In this document: positions 1 to 10,331 of the stretch, piece after piece
Position numbering within the stretch: position 1 is the first letter of the stretch
Layout of the letters: each line of letters opens with the position of its first letter
Assembly (NCBI GenBank): GCA_013911195.1
Contig: JACETS010000082.1
Coordinates: forward strand, 1 to 10,627
Direction of reading: 5' to 3'
Source of the DNA: Verrucomicrobiales bacterium
Lineage (GTDB): Bacteria; Verrucomicrobiota; Verrucomicrobiia; Verrucomicrobiales; DEV007
Length of the DNA stretch: 10,627 nucleotides
The notes under the pieces: generated by a model
Database searches by the model: none
The model's input: only the letters and a program-made list of their open reading frames with translations
Told to the model about the DNA's origin: nothing
Program-made: the position numbers and the translations under genes

Positions 1-30
1 ATCAAGTAGTATACTTTTGAGGGAAAAGAA

Positions 31-61
31 TTGAACAGTCGCTTTAACTCTATAATATAAG
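31..61 (+). promoter_or_regulatory. Candidate sigma-70 type promoter upstream of the GH81 gene
   Basis: A perfect TATAAT lies at 51-56, with TTGAAC at 31-36 as a partial -35 match. The spacer is 14 bases, shorter than the usual 16-18. If the overlapping TATAAG at 56-61 is used as the -10 box instead, the spacer is 19. Transcription would begin near 62-68 and give a leader of roughly 90 bases before the ATG at 155. In such AT-rich DNA a TATAAT can occur by chance, so this is a candidate only. Confidence 0.35.
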
Positions 62-63
62 AA

Positions 64-108
64 TAATCCTTCCTTAGGATTACTTAAGGCTAATTATGAG
101 TTAATTAG
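64..108 (+). promoter_or_regulatory. Two adjacent small hairpins in the GH81 leader
   Basis: The first inverted repeat is TAATCCT (64-70) with AGGATTA (76-82), a 7-bp perfect stem with a 5-base loop. The second is CTAATTA (90-96) with TAATTAG (102-108), also 7 bp with a 5-base loop. Seven bases separate them. There is no T-run directly after either stem, so they do not look like intrinsic terminators. They could be leader structure in the GH81 mRNA, an operator, or chance. The structure is visible in the sequence; any function is inference. Confidence 0.3.
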
Positions 109-154
109 TTTGCCAATTCATTAACAATCAGCCCATAAAAAGTTATATCCAAGC

Positions 155-2371
155 ATGTCTCTGACTCTAAGGTTAGCACTGTTCTTTTGTTTATATACAA
201 ACCTCAATGCTAAACCACTAATTTCAGGAAATGGATCAATTTCCTATCATAACACAAATAAGGAAACACTACCTCAGAATATAATTTATCGAACCAATCA
301 TTTAACTGGCCCTGTTCCTACTAATGACTGGTGGAGTTCAATTTTATGGGAAAAGTTTTCCTCCAACCATTTTCCTCATCCTTTTGCTCTCGATTATGAC
401 AAACAAGGACTAAGAATATTTTATCCCGGCAGTAGCATTAATGCTTTCGAGAAAGGGCTAGCTGCCGGAATGCCGGAATTAACGCAGGACTTAATCATTG
501 CGACAAATACAAAAAAATTATTTAAAGAGGCACGCGTTCACGACTTCAGTGATTGGTTCGTAACGACTCATTTAGGAGATAAAAATAATTTTTTAAGGTT
601 AACATACGGACATGGATCACCTTTCATTTTCGTGAATTTTAAAAACATCACCCCTTCGATTTTATTTTCATCAAATCCAATAATATGGAGCAAATCGAAA
701 AATACAATTGGGTTAACCACTGACAAAGGGAATCATTATGGACTATTCATTCCAAAACGATACAAATGGGATGAATTGCAATCTAAGCAAATAAATGCAG
801 GCGGTCCAAAAAGTGGTTTTTTCTCGCTAGCGTTACTACCGAATAATGATCAATCAACCCTAAAGTACTTCGGCAATTTTGCACATAATCATGTAGTAAA
901 CACTCATATCAATTGGAGCTTTAAAAATTCGGATTCAAGTGTTGTTACAGAATTCAAATTCGAAACAAAAGCTGTCTGCTCTTCAACTTTAAGTAACAAC
1001 AAAACACTGACAGCGCTTTATCCCCACCAATGGAGAAGGTCAAAGAACCCTACAACAAAATATCATTACCAATCAGTGCGAGGAAAAATGAAATTGATGG
1101 AGGGTAACTCGTTTAAAATTAATTATGATTTTCCAGGCGTTCTTCCAAGTCTTCCTTTAGAAGTAAAAAATCTTAAAAAAGAACTACAAAATATTCTCAA
1201 TTCAAAAAACCTAGCCAAGGACACCTATTGGGCAGGTAAGGCACTTGGCAATTTAGCGAGTGCCAGCTCAATTGCCGAAGTTTGTAACCACGATTCAATA
1301 TCTGAAAGTATTAGAACTAAAATCAAATCAGAACTAAAAGATTGGTTCTCATATAGTGAGTTGAAGGGTGATAAACATTTTTATTATGACGAAAATTGGT
1401 CAACACTAACGGGAATTCCTCCAAGCTACGGATCAGCTAAAGAAATTAATGACCATCATTTCCATTATGGCTATTTTTTGCGAGCAGCCTCAGAAATCGC
1501 AAGGTTTGAGCCTGAATGGCTAAAAGAAAAAAACTGGGGATCCATTATCAATTTAATTATTCAAGACATAGCAAATACTGATCGACAAAATAAACACTTT
1601 CCCTTCTTAAGAAACTTTGATCCATACGCGGGTCACAGTTGGGCTTCAGGACATGCTAGATTCGCAGATGGAAACAATCAGGAATCCTCTTCAGAATCAA
1701 TGAATGCATGGACTGGACTCATTCTACTTGGTCAGTTTACAAATAATACAAGATTGCGTGACCTCGGTATTTTTCTTTATTCTTCAGAATTGGCAGCCAT
1801 AGAAGAATATTGGTTCGATATAAATAAAGAAAATCATCCAGAAAAAATAAAATCACCCTCGCTAGCTATGATATGGGGAGGGAAAAGCACCTATGAAACT
1901 TGGTTTTCAGATGCCCCTCATTGCAAGACTGGTATCAACATTTTACCCATTCACGGCGGCTCACTTTACTTGGGACGTTTTCCAAATTTCGTAAAAGAAA
2001 ATTATGAATTTTCTTTAAACAATTCTAACGGAAAATGGGCAGGTTGGCCTAGTATTATGATGAGCTATGAGGCTCTATATGATGCAGAAAATTCTTGGAA
2101 GAAATGGAATGAATATGGAAAAAAAATGCCACTTGATTCCGGAAACACCAAAGCGAATACCATTCATTGGATTGAAAATCTCAGAAGACTTGGACAATTA
2201 CAAAAAGACATCAAATGCGACTATCCAATTTCTGCCACTTTTAAATCTGACACAGGAACAATTACGCATGCTGTTTACTTAAATGGAGCAAAATCACTAA
2301 GAGTAAATTTTTCGAATGGGGCATCCTTTGATGCCCTTCCTGGAAAATTCACTATAAAAACAGTTAACTAA
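155..2371 (+). CDS. Secreted glycoside hydrolase family 81 endo-1,3-beta-glucanase
   Basis: This 738-residue protein should cut internal beta-1,3 bonds in laminarin, callose or other beta-1,3-glucans outside the cytoplasm. An N-terminal signal peptide (residues 1 to about 19, ending LNA before KPL) indicates export. GH81 hallmarks follow in order: GPVPTNDWWSS at 52-62, DHHFHYG at 433-439, GHSWASG at 493-499 and NNQESSSES at 507-515. In this inverting family the catalytic acid is an Asp and the base a Glu. D433 and the pair E510/E514 sit at the expected spacing and are the candidates. The C-terminal 70 residues (from IHWIENLRRLGQ) match the beta-rich end of bacterial GH81 enzymes, so the protein looks complete. 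No carbohydrate-binding module or sorting signal is visible. The ATG at 155 is chosen because it gives a clean signal peptide; no Shine-Dalgarno sequence precedes it. The family call is firm; the exact substrate is inferred. Confidence 0.93.
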   Translation: MSLTLRLALFFCLYTNLNAKPLISGNGSISYHNTNKETLPQNIIYRTNHLTGPVPTNDWWSSILWEKFSSNHFPHPFALDYDKQGLRIFYPGSSINAFEKGLAAGMPELTQDLIIATNTKKLFKEARVHDFSDWFVTTHLGDKNNFLRLTYGHGSPFIFVNFKNITPSILFSSNPIIWSKSKNTIGLTTDKGNHYGLFIPKRYKWDELQSKQINAGGPKSGFFSLALLPNNDQSTLKYFGNFAHNHVVNTHINWSFKNSDSSVVTEFKFETKAVCSSTLSNNKTLTALYPHQWRRSKNPTTKYHYQSVRGKMKLMEGNSFKINYDFPGVLPSLPLEVKNLKKELQNILNSKNLAKDTYWAGKALGNLASASSIAEVCNHDSISESIRTKIKSELKDWFSYSELKGDKHFYYDENWSTLTGIPPSYGSAKEINDHHFHYGYFLRAASEIARFEPEWLKEKNWGSIINLIIQDIANTDRQNKHFPFLRNFDPYAGHSWASGHARFADGNNQESSSESMNAWTGLILLGQFTNNTRLRDLGIFLYSSELAAIEEYWFDINKENHPEKIKSPSLAMIWGGKSTYETWFSDAPHCKTGINILPIHGGSLYLGRFPNFVKENYEFSLNNSNGKWAGWPSIMMSYEALYDAENSWKKWNEYGKKMPLDSGNTKANTIHWIENLRRLGQLQKDIKCDYPISATFKSDTGTITHAVYLNGAKSLRVNFSNGASFDALPGKFTIKTVN

Positions 2372-2394
2372 TAATTGTCTCTAACTTAACTGTT
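2359..2394 (+). repeat. Inverted repeat at the end of the GH81 gene, possible weak terminator
   Basis: AACAGTTAA (2359-2367) pairs perfectly with TTAACTGTT (2386-2394) around an 18-base loop. The left arm overlaps the last codons of the GH81 gene. A run of eight T lies at 2408-2415, 13 bases beyond the stem. The long loop, AT-rich stem and distant T-run make it a poor intrinsic terminator, but it is the only candidate between these two genes. Confidence 0.25.
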
Positions 2395-2456
2395 GTATAT
2401 TAGAATATTTTTTTTATTATCGGCACATTATTCAAATCAAATCCATTCCTCATTTT

Positions 2457-3650
2457 ATGAAACCTTACCTAGCTTTCACTCTACTATCCGCAACATTAAT
2501 TTTAAATTCATCTGCTAACGAAAAATGGACATCTCTCTTTAATGGTGAGTCCCTTGATGGATGGATACAAAGAGGAGGCAAAGCCAAATATTCAGTTGAA
2601 GACGGATGTATCGTTGGAAGAACAGTTCCAAAAACGCCAAACTCTTTTCTTTGTACAGAAAAGCAATATGGGGATTTTATTTTAGAGTATGAATTCAAAG
2701 TCGATCCCAGACTTAATTCTGGAGTTCAAATCAGAAGCCAAACAAAAGAGAGTGGAAGAGTATTTGGGTATCAAGTTGAAATTGACCCTGACACTAAACG
2801 CAATCGAATGTGGACTGGAGGAATATATGATGAGGCAAGACGAGGGTGGTTAAATGATTTGTCAAAAAATGAAAAGGCAAGAAAAGCCTTTAAGCCAAAT
2901 GATTGGAATAAGATAAAAGTTCATGCTCATGGAGATTCAATTAGGACTTGGATTAATGGAGTTCCTGCCGCGGATCTCGTAGATTCAATGACACAATCAG
3001 GATTTATAGGTTTACAAGTTCATGGAATTGGAAACAAGAGTGATGGACCTTATGAAGTAAGATGGCGAAATATTAGAATCCAAGATATGGGTTCACATAA
3101 ATGGAGCTCTATATTTGACGGTAAATCTCTGCAAGGTTGGAAAGCATTGCCAGGAGGAACATGGAATGTAGATGAAGGAAGAATAATTGGTAAAAGCCCA
3201 AAAGAAGAGAAGCGTCATGGTATTCTTTTAACCGAAAGAACATTCGAAAACTTTACAGTTAGAGCTCAGTTCAAAGTCAACAGCGGTGACTCAGGTTTTT
3301 ATTTTAGATGTGAGCCTGTACCTGGAGGAGTTTCTGTTCATGGTTTCCAGGTCGAGGTAGATTATTCCCAGGAAACTGGAGGCCTTTATGAAACAGGGGG
3401 AAGAGGTTGGGTCAAGAAACCGACAAAAGAGGAAATTCCAAAGAAAAAATACAATCCAGGTGAATGGACTTCATTAAACTTGAGTGCACATAACGGTAGA
3501 ATCGTTGTTCACATAAATGGTCAAAAAACGGCTGAACTCATTAACGACAAAGGCAGAAAATCTGGACATATCGGATTACAGCTCCACGGAGGGGATACGA
3601 TGGACGTGGAGTTTAAAAATATCGAAGTCTTAGAAACAGAGTCTAAATAG
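2457..3650 (+). CDS. Secreted protein with two tandem 3-keto-disaccharide hydrolase (DUF1080) domains
   Basis: The protein has 397 residues. A signal peptide covers residues 1 to about 20 (ILNSSA before NEKW). Two copies of the DUF1080 fold (Pfam PF06439, concanavalin-like beta-sandwich) follow. Copy one is about 23-211, opening KWTSLFNGESLDGW; copy two is about 215-394, opening KWSSIFDGKSLQGW. Both carry the family's later landmarks: FGYQVEID and GFIGLQVHG in the first, HGFQVEVD and GHIGLQLHG in the second. Characterised family members hydrolyse 3-keto-glycosides made by oxidoreductases, and many more are uncharacterised PVC-group surface proteins. The copies differ clearly in sequence, so the duplication is old. 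The gene starts 85 bases after the GH81 gene, on the same strand, which fits a role in extracellular sugar processing. No oxidoreductase that would supply a 3-keto sugar lies in the window, so the substrate is unknown. Confidence 0.92.
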   Translation: MKPYLAFTLLSATLILNSSANEKWTSLFNGESLDGWIQRGGKAKYSVEDGCIVGRTVPKTPNSFLCTEKQYGDFILEYEFKVDPRLNSGVQIRSQTKESGRVFGYQVEIDPDTKRNRMWTGGIYDEARRGWLNDLSKNEKARKAFKPNDWNKIKVHAHGDSIRTWINGVPAADLVDSMTQSGFIGLQVHGIGNKSDGPYEVRWRNIRIQDMGSHKWSSIFDGKSLQGWKALPGGTWNVDEGRIIGKSPKEEKRHGILLTERTFENFTVRAQFKVNSGDSGFYFRCEPVPGGVSVHGFQVEVDYSQETGGLYETGGRGWVKKPTKEEIPKKKYNPGEWTSLNLSAHNGRIVVHINGQKTAELINDKGRKSGHIGLQLHGGDTMDVEFKNIEVLETESK

Positions 3651-3746
3651 TCGTCTAAAATCGGTAAATTATAGTATATTTTCACATTATTTTATAATTT
3701 CCATAATTTTCATTGTTTCTATTATTATTTTTGTTAAGATTTCTCT

Positions 3747-5837
<2,091 letters not shown>

Positions 5838-5839
5838 GG

Positions 5840-5874
5840 ATTAATAATGGAAAAAACTGTTAACTATTATTAAT
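5840..5874 (+). repeat. AT-only inverted repeat after the CAP gene
   Basis: ATTAATAAT (5840-5848) pairs with ATTATTAAT (5866-5874) across a 17-base loop, starting two bases after the CAP stop codon. All pairs are A-T, so the hairpin would be weak. It may mark the 3' end of the CAP transcript, but chance is a fair explanation in this AT-rich gap. Confidence 0.2.
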
Positions 5875-5917
5875 AATTAAACGATATTTATTAGGTAACA
5901 AAGAATTGCTATGTGAC

Positions 5918-5958
5918 GGATATTTTTTATATTTATTTAAGTATTAAAATAAATATCC
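5918..5958 (+). promoter_or_regulatory. Alternative overlapping hairpins ending at the PQQ-like gene start codon
   Basis: ATATTTATTT (5929-5938) pairs perfectly with AAATAAATAT (5947-5956), a 10-bp stem with an 8-base loop. GGATATTT (5918-5925) can instead pair with AAATATCC (5951-5958), an 8-bp stem with a 25-base loop. The two share the right arm, so they exclude each other, and both end within three bases of the ATG at 5960. Such a layout could affect ribosome access or be an operator for a dimeric regulator. Function is inferred; low sequence complexity is the main caveat. Confidence 0.3.
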
Positions 5959-5959
5959 A

Positions 5960-7279
5960 ATGCAATTTCTTACATTAACCCTAATCAAATTATTTGTTCT
6001 TCTAAATATTGTAACCAATGCTGAATGGGCTAACTGGCGCGGACCCAATATGGATGGATCCAGCAGTGCAAAAAATGTTCCGACTAAATTCAGCCAAAGT
6101 GAAAACATTAGGTGGTCAATTGACATGACAGGTAAAGCCGCCTCGACACCAATAATTTCGGGTGGAAAAGTTTTTATTACGACAACAGATAAAAACAAAA
6201 AGGAGCTTCTTGCTGTTGCTTATGATCTTAAATCTGGAAAAAAGCAATGGAGCGAGGTGGTAGGCAAAGGACTCAATCAGGACAACAGGTCAAATTACGC
6301 AGGAGCATCCCCTGTAAGTGATGGAAAACATGTTGTATTTTTTTACGGCACTGGAGACATGGCTGTTTTCTCCCATGATGGTAAACTACAGTGGAAGAAA
6401 AATATTCAGGAAGAGTATGGGAAATTTTATTTTTTATGGACCTTTTCATCGAGTCCGATTATTCATGAAGGAAAGATCATTCTCCAAGTGCTACAAAGAG
6501 ACACTCCGGTCCACCCTGCACAACAAGGGGGAGGAAAACAAAGCTCATACATCCTTGCACTGTCACTTGATAAAGGTGAAGAAATTTACAAAACTTCTCG
6601 ACCTGACGAAGCAAAATCAGAGTCTAAAGAAGCCTTTAGCACGCCTGTTATTCATAAATTTAATGGAGAGTCTCAGCTATTAATTACTGGAGGTGATTGC
6701 ATAACAGGTCATGATCCAAGCACCGGTAAAGAGATATGGAGATGGGGGACTTGGAACCCCACAAAAATTGGTCACTGGAGACTAGTACCCTCACCCGTTG
6801 CAGGTAATGGAGTAGCTCTTGCCTGCGCCCCCAAAGGCGATCCGGTTTATGCAGTGAAGTTAGGAAAGTCTGGAGCCCTCCCTGATTCATCAGTTTCTTG
6901 GAAAGGTAAAGATGAAGCCATCGCCTCTGATGTGCCTACTCCATTATTTTATGAGGGATACTTTTACGTTGCACACAATGGAAAAAAACGTAGCCACATG
7001 TTGAGTTGTGTAGAACCATCCACGGGTAAAGTAATATGGAGTGAAGATTTAAAAGTTAATGGAAAAATAGAGGCTTCACCGACTGCTGCCGACGGAAAAA
7101 TATTTGTTATGACTCATCACGGTGAAGTTGTCGTCGTGGCTGCAGGAGAAAAATTCAAAAAAATTCATCAAACTGATATGGGGCCAGGAAGAAACGGTAT
7201 AGTTAGAAGTTCTATAGCTTTAACTGATGGCACCGCATTAATAAGAACTGACGATACACTCTTTTGCGTAGGCAAATAA
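5960..7279 (+). CDS. Secreted PQQ-like (BamB-type) beta-propeller protein
   Basis: The product has 439 residues. A signal peptide covers about residues 1-21 (NIVTNA before EWANW). The mature protein opens with WANWRGPNMDGSS, a typical first strand of PQQ-like propellers in Planctomycetota and Verrucomicrobiota. Propeller blades recur with the pattern of a short strand, a turn with D-x-x-(S/T)-G-K and a closing Trp or Tyr: AYDLKSGKKQW, SHDGKLQW, SLDKGEEIY, HDPSTGKEIW and EPSTGKVIW. No dehydrogenase features such as a vicinal disulfide are visible, so true PQQ binding or enzyme activity is doubtful. In the PVC group these proteins are abundant, and most are untested binding or scaffold proteins. 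The ATG at 5960 follows TATCCA directly, without a Shine-Dalgarno sequence. The gap to the upstream CAP gene is 122 bases. The family call is firm; its partner or ligand is unknown. Confidence 0.92.
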   Translation: MQFLTLTLIKLFVLLNIVTNAEWANWRGPNMDGSSSAKNVPTKFSQSENIRWSIDMTGKAASTPIISGGKVFITTTDKNKKELLAVAYDLKSGKKQWSEVVGKGLNQDNRSNYAGASPVSDGKHVVFFYGTGDMAVFSHDGKLQWKKNIQEEYGKFYFLWTFSSSPIIHEGKIILQVLQRDTPVHPAQQGGGKQSSYILALSLDKGEEIYKTSRPDEAKSESKEAFSTPVIHKFNGESQLLITGGDCITGHDPSTGKEIWRWGTWNPTKIGHWRLVPSPVAGNGVALACAPKGDPVYAVKLGKSGALPDSSVSWKGKDEAIASDVPTPLFYEGYFYVAHNGKKRSHMLSCVEPSTGKVIWSEDLKVNGKIEASPTAADGKIFVMTHHGEVVVVAAGEKFKKIHQTDMGPGRNGIVRSSIALTDGTALIRTDDTLFCVGK

Positions 7280-7292
7280 GGAATTGCCCGAT

Positions 7293-7337
7293 TTGGACAA
7301 CTCATCCTTATAATTCGGCGTTAAAAGAGTTATCCAA
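7293..7337 (+). promoter_or_regulatory. Imperfect inverted repeat in the leader of the M28 peptidase gene
   Basis: TTGGACAACTC (7293-7303) pairs with GAGTTATCCAA (7327-7337): ten of eleven positions match, with one C-A mismatch, around a 23-base loop. It fills most of the 65-base gap between the PQQ-like stop codon and the ATG at 7345 and ends seven bases before that ATG. With no T-run after it, a terminator is unlikely. A leader structure or operator is possible; function is inferred. Confidence 0.3.
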
Positions 7338-7344
7338 CAGAAAT

Positions 7345-10293
7345 ATGAAAACTTATGTCGCACTTCTTAGTGCCATCTCTACAGCGATTGCTTGTACCTT
7401 ACTGGTAGCAAAAGACTCAACAAAAGAACAATCCAATGAGTCCAAATTGTTAAGTAATACTCGACAGCTTACTTTTGCAGGCAAACGATCTGGTGAAGGC
7501 TATTACAGTTCTGATGGTACCAAGATGATTTTTCAAAGTGAAAGAGAACCTGAAAATCCTTTCTACCAAATTTATTTAATGGACTTAGAAACTGGAGATA
7601 CAAATAGGGTCTCCCCAGGGATTGGTAAAACTACTTGTGCCTGGATTCATCCTGATGGTAAGAAAGTCATGTTTTCCTCTTCTCATTCTGATCCTGATGC
7701 TAAAGCGAAGCAGGCTGATGAAATTGAAGAAAGAAAAAGTAGAAGAATTAGAAAATATTCCTGGGACTATGATGAAAATTATGAAATCTGGGAGACTACA
7801 ACTGACGGTTCTAATCCCGTTAATTTGACAAACTGCAAAGGATATGATGCCGAAGGTTCATATTCTCCAGATGGCAACTGGATAGCTTTCGCATCAAACC
7901 GCCATGCTTATGCAGAAAAATTATCTAATGCAGAGAAAGAACGGTTCGAGATCGATAAGTCCTACTTCATGGAAATTTATATTATGAAATCTGATGGATC
8001 TAAACTCAGACGTCTAACAAACACACCTGGTTATGACGGAGGTCCATTTTTTTCACCCGACGGAAATAAGATATGCTGGCGTCGCTTTTCCGAAAAAGGA
8101 GATACTGCTGAAATCATAACATTGGATATCCGTTCAGGTGAAGAGACTCAACTCACATCAATTGGAGCTTTGTCATGGGCTCCATATTTTCACCCTAGCG
8201 GAGAATATCTAATATTTGCCACTAACAAACATGGCTTTGGAAATTTTGAACTTTATCTAGTCGATGCCGAAGGTAAAAAAGACCCTGTGAGGGTAACATC
8301 AACTGAAGGTTTCGATGGATTACCAACTTTTAGGCCTGATGGTAAAATACTTTCTTGGACCAGTAACAGGACTACAGAAAAGAAGTCCCAAATATTTGTG
8401 GCAAACTGGGACCATCAATCTGCATTAAGCTCTCTAAAAGAAAGCCAAGATCGTAAGACAAAAGAAAAAATAGCAAGCACTGATCCTTCAATTAACGCCA
8501 AAGATATCAAACAGCACATCAGCTATCTGGCATCCGAGGAGCTTCAAGGGAGATTGACTGGTACTGAAGGAGAGCGGCTAGCAACAAAATATGTTGCTGA
8601 TTATTTCAAAAAAATTGGCTTGGAGCCTGGAGGTGATCAGGGAACATTTTTTCAATCTTTTGATTTCACCGCCGGCATTGACCTTGGGGAGAATAATTCG
8701 ATCTCGATTTCTGGAAAAAATAATAATTTCGATTTTAAAATCAATGATGAATGGCGACCGCTGTCTTTCACTAAAACTGGTGACTTTAAGAAATCAGAAA
8801 TTGTCTTCGCTGGATATGGCTTGGAGATACCCGAGAGCAAAGGTGAAAATGGAGAAAAGTTAGAACTTTACAGTTCTTATTTTCATCTCGACGTCAAAGA
8901 CAAGTGGGTCATGGTCTTTCGCTATATGCCTGAAGATTTAACAGAGGCTCAGAGAAGAAGATTCTCAAGATACTCTCATCCAAGGTACAAAACAATGATC
9001 GCTAGGCAAAAAGGAGCAAAAGGGATCATCATTGTTAGTGGCCCTAATGCAAAGGTTAAGAGCCAGCTAGTTCCTCTTGGGTCAGACGCATCAATGTCTG
9101 ATTCAGGGATGGCCTGCATTTCAATAACAGACAAAACCGCACAAGAAATACTAACGATAGCGGGCATTGAAGAATCACTCGGTGAACTTCAGAACTCATT
9201 AGATAAGGGCAAAATGAGATCAGGGATTCTTCTCAAAGGTGTCCACATCAATGCAGAACTTAGTATCATCCAAGAAAAGCGAAAGGGACGAAACGTCATG
9301 GGCGTTATACCTGCCAAAGATCCACACTCGCCTGCTGTTATCATCGGCGCTCATGTTGACCACTTAGGGCCTGAAATAGGTTCTGGCTCTCGTGCCAGTG
9401 GAAAAGAAGAATCAACAATTCATTACGGTGCAGACGACAACGCTTCCGGCACAGCTGGGCTATTGGAAATAGCAGAGTATCTCGCGGATCAAAAATCAAA
9501 AGGAAAACTACCCATCAAACGGAGCGTAATATTTGCCGCCTGGTCGGGTGAAGAACTTGGACTTTTAGGGTCAGCCCATTATGTAAGACAAAATGCAAAA
9601 ATGTTTTTTGGAGATGAGGACGCAAAGCTAGACAAGTTATTTGCAGCCGCCTTGAATATGGACATGATTGGTCGATTTGAAAACAAATTAGTTTTGCAAG
9701 GGGTTGGATCAAGTTCAAGCTGGCCGGCTGAAATAGAAAAAAGAAATGCTCCGATTGGCTTACCGATCACGACCCAATCCGATTCATATTTGGCTACTGA
9801 TGCTACCAGTTTTTATTTACGAGGCGTTCCTATTTTGAATGCCTTTACCGGAGCCCACGATGATTATCATACTCCCCTTGATACAATTGATAAAATTAAC
9901 TTCGAGGGTGCTGCGAAAGTAACAAAGTTTATGGCACTCATGACAAGAGGGCTAGTCACTTCACCAGATAGGCCCGATTATGTTGCAATGGCTCGCCCTG
10001 ATGAAAAGGGAACTAGGGGTGGCATGAGAACTTATCTCGGCACCATTCCTGATTATTCACAAGGTGATGTCGTTGGCGTCAAATTGAGTGGAGTCACGAA
10101 AGGAGCACCGGCTGACAAAGCGGGGGTAAAGGGTGGCGACATTATTGTCTCACTCTCAGGAAAAGAGCTTAAAAATATCTACGATTATACTTATGTATTG
10201 GGTGCTCTAAAGGTGGATGAAGAGACAGAAATAAAAGTGAAGCGTAAAGGCAAAGTAATATCACTTAAAATTGTACCAAGTTCTCGGGACTAA
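7345..10293 (+). CDS. Secreted TolB-like propeller / M28 zinc peptidase / PDZ fusion protein
   Basis: This 982-residue protein should be an exported zinc exopeptidase, probably an aminopeptidase. The ATG at 7345 gives a signal peptide (about 1-24, ending LLVA before KDS). A longer reading from TTG 7264 adds 27 unlikely residues and overlaps the upstream gene. Residues about 30-360 carry PD40/TolB propeller repeats (YSPDGNWIAFASNR, FSPDGNKICW, FRPDGKILSW). The M28 region runs about 390-870, from HISYLASEELQGR, and has a PA-like insert near 480-575. All expected metal and catalytic residues are present: H670 (AHVDHLG), D698 (GADDNASG), E736 as general base and E737 as ligand (SGEELGLLGS), D773 (NMDMIGR) and H842 (DDYHTPLD). 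A PDZ domain occupies about 893-980 (GAPADKAGVKGGDII). M28 with PA and PDZ is a known combination; the N-terminal propeller may gate or bind substrate. The next gene starts 38 bases downstream. Confidence 0.95.
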   Translation: MKTYVALLSAISTAIACTLLVAKDSTKEQSNESKLLSNTRQLTFAGKRSGEGYYSSDGTKMIFQSEREPENPFYQIYLMDLETGDTNRVSPGIGKTTCAWIHPDGKKVMFSSSHSDPDAKAKQADEIEERKSRRIRKYSWDYDENYEIWETTTDGSNPVNLTNCKGYDAEGSYSPDGNWIAFASNRHAYAEKLSNAEKERFEIDKSYFMEIYIMKSDGSKLRRLTNTPGYDGGPFFSPDGNKICWRRFSEKGDTAEIITLDIRSGEETQLTSIGALSWAPYFHPSGEYLIFATNKHGFGNFELYLVDAEGKKDPVRVTSTEGFDGLPTFRPDGKILSWTSNRTTEKKSQIFVANWDHQSALSSLKESQDRKTKEKIASTDPSINAKDIKQHISYLASEELQGRLTGTEGERLATKYVADYFKKIGLEPGGDQGTFFQSFDFTAGIDLGENNSISISGKNNNFDFKINDEWRPLSFTKTGDFKKSEIVFAGYGLEIPESKGENGEKLELYSSYFHLDVKDKWVMVFRYMPEDLTEAQRRRFSRYSHPRYKTMIARQKGAKGIIIVSGPNAKVKSQLVPLGSDASMSDSGMACISITDKTAQEILTIAGIEESLGELQNSLDKGKMRSGILLKGVHINAELSIIQEKRKGRNVMGVIPAKDPHSPAVIIGAHVDHLGPEIGSGSRASGKEESTIHYGADDNASGTAGLLEIAEYLADQKSKGKLPIKRSVIFAAWSGEELGLLGSAHYVRQNAKMFFGDEDAKLDKLFAAALNMDMIGRFENKLVLQGVGSSSSWPAEIEKRNAPIGLPITTQSDSYLATDATSFYLRGVPILNAFTGAHDDYHTPLDTIDKINFEGAAKVTKFMALMTRGLVTSPDRPDYVAMARPDEKGTRGGMRTYLGTIPDYSQGDVVGVKLSGVTKGAPADKAGVKGGDIIVSLSGKELKNIYDYTYVLGALKVDEETEIKVKRKGKVISLKIVPSSRD

Positions 10294-10331
10294 TTCATTA
10301 TTTTAAACACCTCATATCTTTTAAATATCAC

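Noticed and set aside
2359..2415. Strong intrinsic terminator between the GH81 and DUF1080 genes
   Set aside because: The stem is AT-rich with an 18-base loop, and the T-run begins 13 bases after it; kept only as a weak inverted repeat.
3651..3746. TATAAT at 3693-3698 as a promoter for the CAP gene
   Set aside because: No -35-like sequence lies at a suitable distance, and the gap is so A/T-rich that TATAAT is expected by chance.
6318..6683. 121-codon reading frame inside the PQQ-like gene
   Set aside because: It is wholly contained in a gene with clear family motifs and has no domain features of its own.
5960..7279. Quinoprotein dehydrogenase with bound PQQ
   Set aside because: Only propeller repeat motifs are visible; the protein is shorter than the methanol/ethanol dehydrogenases and lacks their vicinal Cys pair and cytochrome features.
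7264..7344. TTG at 7264 as the start of the M28 peptidase gene
   Set aside because: It would overlap the PQQ-like gene and put 27 non-hydrophobic residues ahead of a clean signal peptide that begins at ATG 7345.
7345..7420. M28 protein as a lipoprotein, cysteine in TAIAC
   Set aside because: The -3 residue is Ala rather than Leu, Val or Ile, and the hydrophobic stretch continues past the Cys to LLVA, so a standard signal peptidase I site fits better.
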